5,687 nt of DNA. Origin: Gallionellaceae bacterium (GTDB lineage: Bacteria; Pseudomonadota; Gammaproteobacteria; Burkholderiales; Gallionellaceae). Positions 1 through 5,420 of the stretch are shown here, piece after piece. The DNA is taken from NCBI GenBank assembly GCA_003151655.1, contig PLYB01000250.1, positions 1-5,687 of the forward strand, read 5' to 3'. Within the stretch, counting starts at the first letter, position 1. Each line of letters opens with the position of its first letter. A program made the position numbers and the translations under genes. The notes beneath the pieces were generated by a model that was not told the DNA's origin, made no database searches, and was given only the letters and a program-made list of their open reading frames with translations.

Positions 1-306
1 TTCGGGGTGGGCGAGGATTGAAACGAGTGGATAAAATAATCTCTAATATGTGAAGCGGGGTAGCGCCCGCCCTTCGGGGTGGGCGAGGATTGAAACCCGT
101 TGTTGGGGCGGTGGCTACTAAGCTGATACCGTAGCGCCCGCCCTTCGGGGTGGGCGAGGATTGAAACTCAGCCATTTGATGAGCATAGGCAGCATCAGCA
201 TTGTAGCGCCCGCCCTTCGGGGTGGGCGAGGATTGAAACTCTGAAACCCGGTATTGGTGCTCTGGTATCAAAGTAGTGTTCGCACTTCTGGGCGTCCGCT
301 TTGAAG
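1..306 (+). CRISPR. CRISPR array, trailer (leader-distal) end
   Basis: The array shows a 24-nt partial repeat at 1-24 and three identical full 37-nt repeats at 60-96, 131-167 and 203-239. Spacers are at 25-59 (35 nt), 97-130 (34), 168-202 (35) and 240-272 (33), followed by a decayed repeat from 273. Each full repeat starts GTAGCGCCCGCCC, has a TTCG loop, and ends GGGCGAGGATTGAAAC. The arms CGCCCGCCC and GGGTGGGCG form a 9-bp stem with one G-T pair, closed by a C(TTCG)G tetraloop. The 3' end ATTGAAAC is the usual 8-nt crRNA 5' handle in many type I and III systems, so the array is transcribed rightward and the leader lies off the left edge. No cas gene is in the window. The GGATTGAAAC end and GC hairpin would suit type I-C or a type III subtype, but the subtype is unresolved. 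No spacer obviously matches another part of the window. Confidence 0.97.
273..306 (+). repeat. Degenerate terminal CRISPR repeat
   Basis: This stretch begins exactly one spacer length (33 nt) after the last perfect repeat. Aligned without gaps to the first 26 bases of the consensus it matches at 18 positions, including GTAG, CGC, CTTC and GGG. After a 3-base deletion it also keeps the TTGAA of the 3' end. The hairpin arms are partly lost (CGCAC/GGGCG around TTCT). Decay of the leader-distal repeat is common in CRISPR arrays and supports a rightward orientation with its oldest end here. Confidence 0.8.
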
Positions 307-453
307 AAAACAAAACAGCTGTTTCGAATCCAAATCAAAGTTTCGAAAAACTTGAAACCAGACCATCACTCCGATTGAACAGATAGATTTTTCAGAAATC
401 TGCGACGGTCTCCTATGGCCGACGTTGAGCCTGTAGCCTTCATTTCGGCCATA

Positions 454-492
454 CAAGCGGACGGTAAGTCTCAAATGTGATTTGACCGCTTG
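454..492. other. Compound hairpin between CRISPR trailer and hipA 3' end
   Basis: An outer 7-bp stem, CAAGCGG (454-460) with CCGCTTG (486-492), encloses an inner 6-bp stem, TCAAAT (471-476) with ATTTGA (480-485), which has a 3-nt loop. The 3' arm of 13 bases is uninterrupted, while the 5' side has a 10-nt bulge. It lies where transcripts from the array and from hipA would meet. Neither side is followed by a T-run, so it is not a standard intrinsic terminator. The rest of 307-536 shows no convincing gene, only short repeats such as GTTTCGAA at 321-328 and 340-347. Confidence 0.45.
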
Positions 493-536
493 CTTTCGAA
501 TTTAACGTAGCTCCACGAATTAACTTTGGCTGCGCC

Positions 537-1790
537 TTATATTAGGAAAGCCGACTTCATTCGGTCGCTTTCGGCAGCCGATAATCCCAGTCTCTTGGCT
601 ACTTCTGCCCATCCAGATACGACATCGACGACTTCCTGTAGGATGTCTAATGCCTCGTCCTTTGTCAGACGGTAGAACTCGGCGGTGGAAATGGCCGCCA
701 TGATGTCTGGCTCGGGACTGGCATCATCCAGTGCGAGTGCGTGGATTTCCTTGTTCAGATTCGGATTCATGTCGAACGCATCCGAGAGCCGCCATCCGTC
801 TGTAACCCGGATAAATCCATGGTTGCGTAGGTGGTCGTCCCGATTGCTGACTAGCACGTTAAAAAGAACACGCCGAAATAGCTGAGCCAGGTCGGTTTGA
901 ATAGAGCCGCTTGCGCCTTGGTTGCTGATGAACTCGGCCATCTCTAGGTAGCTACCAAATTCGCCGTCCTTTTTCTCAAGTAGTGTCATGGCTGACGCAT
1001 ACATTCGCCGAGAGGTCTCTGGCCGGTCGAATCGCTTTACACAAAAGGTGTGATACTTGGATGCAAGTGGGATCGAATGTGAGGGAGGTACCCAGATTTT
1101 TGCTTTTTCAGCTAGACGATGTGTCACGAGCTCCCAAGCACCAACGTCGTAAATATCGTTTTTTGCTGGAAATTTCGCGATCCAGAGGCTGCTATCACTC
1201 TCTTCGAAGTTAGCTTTCGGTCGGGCGCCGCCAAGAGATGAACCAGGGGCAATCAGCAAGGAAAGCCACTTCTCATACTCGGGAAGTTCCTCAACCCCTT
1301 CTTCCTCCAAACGGTCACAGATCGATGCTAACTCGTTAAGATCGGTCACAGATGGGGTAGGTAGTTCGCTGTTATCCAGAAATGGGCCATCTGGGCGGCG
1401 AAAGCGCAGGGCTCCTTGTCGCGTGTGATCATTCACCCCAAGTAGAAAATCCATTTCATGAAGCGTTCTACGGGGACGCCCCTCTTTTTTGGCTTGGATG
1501 GCTTCGCGTCGTTCCATGAGTACGCGGCCCCAGCGGTCAGGAGCCGAGTCCAGAAAGACCCCAAAGGAAAATGAGTCTCCGACAGGGTGTTGCTCCCCAG
1601 CGTATAGCTCCAGTCTGGGATCCAGCATGAACAGTTGTTGGGCAATCCATTCTGCGGTGTATTCGAAGGATGGTGGCAGAGCAGTGCGAGCCTTGTCACG
1701 ATAAAGCGTGCCGACGGGGCCGGAATAATCAAGTTCCTTGGCTTCAAGAAAGACTTCGAAGGCATCTCGCGCAGGGTTATTTTTCGCCAT
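537..1790 (-). CDS. hipA: HipA-family serine/threonine kinase toxin
   Basis: This is the toxin of a HipBA type II toxin-antitoxin pair. Characterised HipA kinases phosphorylate a translation factor such as glutamyl-tRNA synthetase and induce growth arrest or persistence; the target here is unknown. The 417-residue protein is close to E. coli HipA in length (440). The N-terminal part carries PDRWGR (84-89). The kinase core shows the glycine-rich GSSLGGARPKA (183-193), where S185 aligns with the autophosphorylated Ser150 of E. coli HipA. It also has WIAKFP with K206 as the ATP-binding lysine, VKRFDR (251-256), the catalytic loop NRDDHLRNH (D318, N323), and a metal-binding Asp in DAFDMNP (D340). 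All expected catalytic residues are present, so it should be active. The ATG at 1790 is preferred over one at 1796 because AAAGAG (1798-1803) lies 7 nt from the former and only 1 nt from the latter. The frame overlaps hipB by 14 nt, which suggests translational coupling. Confidence 0.93.
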   Translation of the reverse strand: MAKNNPARDAFEVFLEAKELDYSGPVGTLYRDKARTALPPSFEYTAEWIAQQLFMLDPRLELYAGEQHPVGDSFSFGVFLDSAPDRWGRVLMERREAIQAKKEGRPRRTLHEMDFLLGVNDHTRQGALRFRRPDGPFLDNSELPTPSVTDLNELASICDRLEEEGVEELPEYEKWLSLLIAPGSSLGGARPKANFEESDSSLWIAKFPAKNDIYDVGAWELVTHRLAEKAKIWVPPSHSIPLASKYHTFCVKRFDRPETSRRMYASAMTLLEKKDGEFGSYLEMAEFISNQGASGSIQTDLAQLFRRVLFNVLVSNRDDHLRNHGFIRVTDGWRLSDAFDMNPNLNKEIHALALDDASPEPDIMAAISTAEFYRLTKDEALDILQEVVDVVSGWAEVAKRLGLSAAESDRMKSAFLI

Positions 1791-2226
1791 TGGCATTCTC
1801 TTTGCGGCGCCCCTTCAGTAACAGGGAAAGAGCTTGCCGGTTTCGTTCTCTTGGGTTTTCGTTCTCTAGCATAGCCGCGTTTGCAAGACGAAGCCGCGTA
1901 GCTGCCTCTATGGCAACAGTGATTTGAGCCTTTCTACGAGGAGGTAACGCCCGATCTTGCAGTTTGCGGCCAACAACATCGTCCCTCGCCACTTGATCGA
2001 TATCTTGGTCCAAGCCTAAAACCCGCAAGGCTTTCATATATGTACCAATAGCGATATTGGGATCCCCCTTTTCCAAACGATTCAAGGTATCTCGGGATAC
2101 GCCAAGCCGCTCGGCAAAAAGCACTGTTGTCAACTCACGGCGTAACCGGGCATTTCGTAGCCGCTCACCAAGGGCAGCCAATTGCTTCGTGATAGACGGA
2201 AAAGGGGAATGAAAAGTTCTAGTCAT
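1777..2226 (-). CDS. hipB: HipB-like XRE-family antitoxin and autorepressor
   Basis: This is the first gene of the leftward operon. It encodes a 149-residue DNA-binding antitoxin expected to bind and neutralise HipA and to repress its own promoter. Residues about 17-72 form an XRE/Cro helix-turn-helix domain: LGERLRNARLRR leads into FAERLGVSRDTLNRLEKGDP, the recognition-helix region, then GTYMKALRVLGL. A tail of roughly 75 residues rich in Arg, Lys and Glu follows, so it is longer than E. coli HipB (88 residues). The ATG at 2226 is chosen because a good promoter lies directly upstream. An in-frame ATG at 2277 would lie upstream of the -35 box. No Shine-Dalgarno sequence precedes 2226, and the predicted transcript starts at or next to the ATG, so the mRNA may be leaderless. 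A TTG sixteen codons in is another possible start, with weak support. TGTCCG half-sites around the promoter fit autoregulation. The 3' end overlaps hipA. Confidence 0.88.
   Translation of the reverse strand: MTRTFHSPFPSITKQLAALGERLRNARLRRELTTVLFAERLGVSRDTLNRLEKGDPNIAIGTYMKALRVLGLDQDIDQVARDDVVGRKLQDRALPPRRKAQITVAIEAATRLRLANAAMLENENPRERNRQALSLLLKGRRKENANGEK
1798..1803 (-). promoter_or_regulatory. Ribosome binding site of hipA
   Basis: AAAGAG on the minus strand, inside the hipB reading frame, lies 7 nt before the ATG at 1790 and 1 nt before the ATG at 1796. The spacing favours the downstream start and places hipA initiation inside the end of hipB. Confidence 0.5.
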
Positions 2227-2387
2227 GTCCGTTACTTTATGCAAGTTTTTATTTTTTGTCAAATGTATCGGACACATTCTTTCTTGGGCTGCAATCCGCT
2301 CAGAATAAATAAATGTCCGATACTAAGAACAAATAATGAAAATTTGAATAATTTATCGGACATCATCAATTGTCCATATGTCCGCTT
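2226..2387. promoter_or_regulatory. Array of five TGTCCG(ATA) half-sites, probable HipB operators
   Basis: Related 9-mers occur at 2226-2234 (TGTCCGTTA), 2266-2274 (TATCGGACA, the reverse complement of TGTCCGATA), 2314-2322 (TGTCCGATA), 2354-2362 (TATCGGACA) and 2379-2387 (TGTCCGCTT). Three are exact copies of one 9-mer in alternating orientation. Centre spacings are 40, 48, 40 and 25 bp. The first two bracket the hipBA core promoter. HipB proteins are known to bind several operators upstream of their own genes, with TATCC-type half-sites in E. coli. Assigning these sites to this HipB is inference. Confidence 0.7.
2234..2262 (-). promoter_or_regulatory. Sigma70-like promoter of hipBA
   Basis: On the minus strand a perfect -35 TTGACA (2257-2262) is followed after exactly 17 bp by TAAAGT (2234-2239), a 4-of-6 match to TATAAT. 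The A of the hipB ATG is the eighth base after the -10 box, so transcription should begin on or within a base or two of the start codon. TGTCCG half-sites lie at both edges: one overlaps the -10 edge and start codon, and the other ends 3 bp upstream of the -35 box. Confidence 0.75.
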
Positions 2388-2511
2388 GCCGAAGTCCAGT
2401 CCTCGGCCTTAGCAGACGTCGAGGATAGCTCTACAATATTCCCGAATGACCGCTTTGCGTAGCAAATGATGAACGCGTACTATGTGTCAGGTGCTGTCGT
2501 TAGTGGCAACC

Positions 2512-2558
2512 GTGGTCTGGCTCCTATTGTTCGAAACTCTAGGTAGAGCCAGACCCAC
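2512..2558. repeat. Ten-bp perfect inverted repeat upstream of the helicase gene
   Basis: GGTCTGGCTC (2514-2523) pairs perfectly with GAGCCAGACC (2546-2555) around a 22-nt loop. Skipping one extra C lets the stem extend by two pairs at its base (2512 and 2513 with 2558 and 2557). The arm CCAC (2555-2558) can alternatively pair with GTGG at 2564-2567. No T-run follows on either strand. It lies upstream of the probable helicase -10 box, so it is more likely a protein-binding site, an old terminator or a mobile-element trace than part of the helicase mRNA. The surrounding stretch 2388-2600 holds no gene I can support. Confidence 0.6.
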
Positions 2559-2600
2559 ACGCCGTGGAGTAAGCTCTAAAAGTATTGCGAAGCAGACCCG

Positions 2601-2606
2601 TATAAT
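2601..2606 (+). promoter_or_regulatory. Probable -10 box of the helicase promoter
   Basis: A perfect TATAAT lies 54 bp upstream of the helicase ATG. No good -35 hexamer sits at the expected distance (the bases near 2577-2583 are TAAAAGT) and there is no TGN extension. The promoter may therefore be weak or activator-dependent. The predicted leader is about 48 nt. Confidence 0.5.
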
Positions 2607-2647
2607 TCTGCAGATAAGCAATTCGAACTTGGCCTATATAGTTTGCA

Positions 2648-2653
2648 AAGGGA
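2648..2653 (+). promoter_or_regulatory. Ribosome binding site fixing the helicase start
   Basis: AAGGGA ends 7 nt before the ATG at 2661. This is ideal spacing and rules against an in-frame TTG at 2643, which would lie upstream of the site. Confidence 0.8.
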
Positions 2654-2660
2654 ATCACAC

Positions 2661-5246
2661 ATGGCTTTCAAATCTGCCTCATCCGACATCTCTATTCATG
2701 AATCACCAGACAAACTGTTTCGAGACCTTCCGCGCAGAAAATATCCTGATGTTTTGCCTCACCAGGCAGAGATGATGCAGGCTTATGCAAACCTTCCAAC
2801 TGACATGTCGGATGTTGCGTTGCAGTTGCCGACAGGTAGCGGCAAAACTCTCGTTGGACTGCTTATTGCAGAGTGGCGCCGCCGAAAATATAAAGAGCGT
2901 GTTGTTTTCCTATGTCCGACGAAACAACTTGTGCACCAAGTTGTAAATCAAGCAGAAGAAAAGTACGGCCTGTCCGTCGCGACCTTCGTGGGCAAACAAC
3001 GCGACTATCAGCCCACATCAAAAGCAGATTACCAACAAGCCGAGAAAATTGCGGTCACTACATATTCGAGCTTGTTTAACACAAACTCGTATTTTGATAA
3101 TGCAGATGTCATCATCGTTGATGATGCGCATGCCGCCGAGAACTATATCGCAGGACACTGGACGATACGCATCGGACGTAACGAAGAACATGCAACTCTT
3201 CATCAGGCGCTCTGTACGCTTCTTGCCCCATATCTGAGCGCGACTGACCTGACACGTCTTCGTGGCGAGTGGGAAGATGTCGTTGATCGCACGTGGGTCG
3301 ACATGCTGCCTGTCTCGATTTTTCAGAAAATCAAACCACAACTAATCGAAATTCTTGATGTCCATACTGCGAATATAAATTTGTCTTACCCTTGGTCACT
3401 GCTACGCAGTCATCTCGATGCGTGCCAAATCTATCTGTCATCACAAGAAATATTGATGCGTCCGCTCTTGCCGCCTACCTTTTCACATGCGCCATTCAAT
3501 GCGGCAAAACAACGAATATTCATGTCGGCAACGCTTGGAGCCGGTGGGGATCTAGAGCGTCTGACTGGACGTAAAAAAATTCATCGCATTCCCGCCCCTA
3601 AGGGATGGGACACCCAAGGTGTTGGTCGGCGCTTCTTTATCTTTCCAGAAATGTCACTTTCTGAAGCGGAAGTTATGGAGCTTCGGCAGGGGCTCATGGT
3701 GCGAGCTGGACGCAGTGTCGTGTTGGTACCAAGCGATCATCTTGAAACCGCCATAACTGAACAAGTCACCAATTCAATTGGCTTCCCTGTATTTAATGCC
3801 GATGACATTGAGACATCGAAGGAGAAGTTCGTAACTTCCCCGCAAGCAGTGGCAGTTATTGCCAATCGGTACGATGGGGTCGATTTTGCTGGCGATGACT
3901 GCCGACTGCTCTTTATAGAAGGTCTGCCGAAAGCTATGAATTCGCAGGAGCGTTTTCTAATGTCACGTATGGGGGCGAATATTCTTTACAACGAACGTGT
4001 TCAGACTCGTGTTGTACAGGCCATTGGGCGGTGCACACGATCACTTGAAGACTATTCGGCAGTCATAATTACAGGTGATGACCTGCCCGACTACCTGTCG
4101 GATATTAGGCGCCGCAAATTCTTTCATCCAGAGCTACAAGCTGAAATTGAGTTTGGCGTTCGCCAATCTAAGGACGTAGGGATGGCGGATATGATAGAAA
4201 ATTTTGAGATGTTTCTTGAAAACAAGAAAGCTTGGGAGAGTGCCAATGCTATGATTGTTGAAGCACGCGGAAAAGCACAGAAGGATGTATTACCTGCAAT
4301 TGCTGAGCTGGAGAATGTCGTAAGCTGGGAAGTCGAGTATCAGACGGCACTTTGGCGTAGTGATTATGTGAAAGCTGTCGATTTTGCAGAACGAGTGCTG
4401 GGCGCATTGACGCTGCCTGATTTGCGTGGCTATCGAGCACTGTGGAATTATCTTGCAGGTTCAGCGGCCTATCTTGGGGCACAATCAGGTATTGCAGCGC
4501 TAGCTCCCAAGGCACGGCACTATTTTGGTGAGTCGTATAAGTGTGCACCTGACATCAGTTGGCTTTCTGATTTTGCGCGTCGAGAAACGCCTGACTTACT
4601 CAATGAGCATGTCAATGATGCTGCCTTGCAACAACAAGTGGCGAGAATTGCTGCTGAATTGACCCGCCTTGGCTCAACGCACGATAGAGCTTTCGCAAAA
4701 CTTGAGAAGGATATTATCGATGGCCTCCAAAATCACGAAACCTTCGAAGCTGCACAAGTGAAGCTTGGCAATCTAATCGGCTTCATCGCAGGAAAAATTG
4801 AATCGGAAGGTTCGCCTGATCCATGGTGGATATCAGGCTCCTCTTGTATTGTGTTTGAGGATTATGTCAACACAACAAGCGATGGTGAGCTGCCTGTAGT
4901 AAAGGCTCGTCAGGCCACTTCCCACCCTGACTGGATGAAGACAAACGTTCCGCAATCCCTTGGATGTAGTTTTATCCCGACCTTGCTCTCACCAATTAAC
5001 AACATTCGTTCTGCGGCTGTCACACATGCACAAGGTTTGCGCTACTGGCAATTGGATGCTTTCTTAGCATGGGCAAAACGAGCATTGGATACGGTACGCG
5101 AGTTACGCACAACTTTCTATGAGCAGGGTGATCTTGTCTGGCAAGCCGATGCAGGAACCCTGCTTAAAGAACGGGGGCTCGACATTATTTCCGTAGTAAC
5201 CCACCTCGACAAGAATATGGCAGCCGACTGTTTGAAACACGTATAA
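2661..5246 (+). CDS. DEAD/DEAH-type SF2 helicase with degenerate PD-(D/E)XK-like C-terminal region
   Basis: This 861-residue protein is a probable ATP-driven nucleic-acid translocase or helicase in the cytoplasm. Motifs in order: PHQ (33-35); Walker A PTGSGKT (57-63); motif Ia LCPTKQL (84-90); TTYSSL (133-138); Walker B VDDAH (153-157); motif III MSAT (288-291); motif V NRYDGVDF (402-409) followed by GLP (421-423); motif VI QAIGRCTR (453-460). Motif V is reminiscent of the DinG/XPD group, but the four cysteines of an Fe-S cluster are missing. Residues 500-690 are largely helical with no recognised domain. Residues about 690-760 resemble a PD-(D/E)XK nuclease: FEAAQVKLGNLIGF, PDPWW (D720), IVFEDY (E733) and RQATSHPDW (Q751). 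The expected Lys after E-x is Y735, so cleavage activity is doubtful. No signal or membrane segment is evident. The gene stands alone, divergent from hipBA. Stand-alone or two-gene helicases of this kind occur in phage-defence loci, such as HamB of Hachiman, but no HamA-like gene is visible. Helicase assignment is strong; the defence role is inferred. Confidence 0.9.
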   Translation: MAFKSASSDISIHESPDKLFRDLPRRKYPDVLPHQAEMMQAYANLPTDMSDVALQLPTGSGKTLVGLLIAEWRRRKYKERVVFLCPTKQLVHQVVNQAEEKYGLSVATFVGKQRDYQPTSKADYQQAEKIAVTTYSSLFNTNSYFDNADVIIVDDAHAAENYIAGHWTIRIGRNEEHATLHQALCTLLAPYLSATDLTRLRGEWEDVVDRTWVDMLPVSIFQKIKPQLIEILDVHTANINLSYPWSLLRSHLDACQIYLSSQEILMRPLLPPTFSHAPFNAAKQRIFMSATLGAGGDLERLTGRKKIHRIPAPKGWDTQGVGRRFFIFPEMSLSEAEVMELRQGLMVRAGRSVVLVPSDHLETAITEQVTNSIGFPVFNADDIETSKEKFVTSPQAVAVIANRYDGVDFAGDDCRLLFIEGLPKAMNSQERFLMSRMGANILYNERVQTRVVQAIGRCTRSLEDYSAVIITGDDLPDYLSDIRRRKFFHPELQAEIEFGVRQSKDVGMADMIENFEMFLENKKAWESANAMIVEARGKAQKDVLPAIAELENVVSWEVEYQTALWRSDYVKAVDFAERVLGALTLPDLRGYRALWNYLAGSAAYLGAQSGIAALAPKARHYFGESYKCAPDISWLSDFARRETPDLLNEHVNDAALQQQVARIAAELTRLGSTHDRAFAKLEKDIIDGLQNHETFEAAQVKLGNLIGFIAGKIESEGSPDPWWISGSSCIVFEDYVNTTSDGELPVVKARQATSHPDWMKTNVPQSLGCSFIPTLLSPINNIRSAAVTHAQGLRYWQLDAFLAWAKRALDTVRELRTTFYEQGDLVWQADAGTLLKERGLDIISVVTHLDKNMAADCLKHV

Positions 5247-5275
5247 CGTAATTTTGAGCCCTATTTTTCTGCCAC

Positions 5276-5312
5276 CTGTAGCGATTAGTATGGATGACCA
5301 TCTTCGCTACAG
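5276..5312. repeat. Nine-bp hairpin between helicase and gene remnant
   Basis: CTGTAGCGA (5276-5284) and TCGCTACAG (5304-5312) are perfect complements. An inner ATGG/CCAT stem (5290-5293 with 5298-5301) has a 4-nt loop. It sits 29 bp past the helicase stop and overlaps the last codons and stop of the leftward gene remnant. Neither side has a following T-run (the T-run at 5264-5268 precedes it on the + strand), so a Rho-independent terminator is not supported, though it could protect 3' ends or help termination of the convergent transcripts. Confidence 0.55.
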
Positions 5313-5420
5313 CACTCAACTGTAAAACTATCCATTTCATCTTCATCAAGAAGTGCCATTTTTAATAAATACAGATGCATCAATTGCTCTTCCAGAAAAG
5401 TTTTTTGATCTTCCGCGAGA
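5285..5420 (-). pseudogene. 3' remnant of a gene interrupted by the IS30 element
   Basis: Beyond the transposase stop an open leftward frame runs for about 45 codons to a TAA at 5285-5287. The peptide is acidic and helix-like (EDQKTFLEEQ, HLYLLKMALLDEDEMDSF) and ends DGHPY. The same frame continues into the IS but is out of register with the transposase, so the sensible reading is the tail of a native gene whose 5' part was separated by the insertion. I do not recognise the family. The remnant is convergent with the helicase gene, 38 bp from its stop. It could also be a chance open frame. Confidence 0.35.

Noticed and set aside
268..474. A 68-codon leftward open frame
   Set aside because: It overlaps the decayed CRISPR repeat and the compound hairpin, has no clear ribosome site, and its translation resembles no family.
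2227..2277. Longer hipB starting at the ATG at 2277
   Set aside because: It would begin upstream of the -35 box of the only good promoter, and the added residues do not look like part of the HTH domain.
2466..2546. A 26-codon rightward frame (MMNAYYVSG...) that could be a leader peptide
   Set aside because: No Shine-Dalgarno sequence or promoter precedes it and it ends inside the inverted repeat; chance is the simpler explanation.
2643..2660. TTG start for the helicase six codons upstream
   Set aside because: The AAGGGA ribosome site lies downstream of this TTG and is ideally placed for the ATG at 2661.
2482..2775. A 97-codon rightward frame overlapping the helicase start
   Set aside because: Its second half is an out-of-frame shadow of the helicase gene and the first part has no protein-like character.
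2661..5246. DinG/XPD-type Fe-S helicase
   Set aside because: Motif V is similar, but no cluster of four cysteines lies between motifs Ia and II; cysteines are isolated (for example residues 85, 185 and 255).
2661..5246. Cas3-type helicase of the adjacent CRISPR system
   Set aside because: There is no HD nuclease motif, the motif V/VI style and C-terminus differ from Cas3, and the gene is separated from the array by hipBA at its trailer end.
5247..5284. Intrinsic terminator after the helicase
   Set aside because: The hairpin at 5276-5312 is not followed by a T-run on either strand; the T-rich stretch 5264-5268 precedes it on the + strand.
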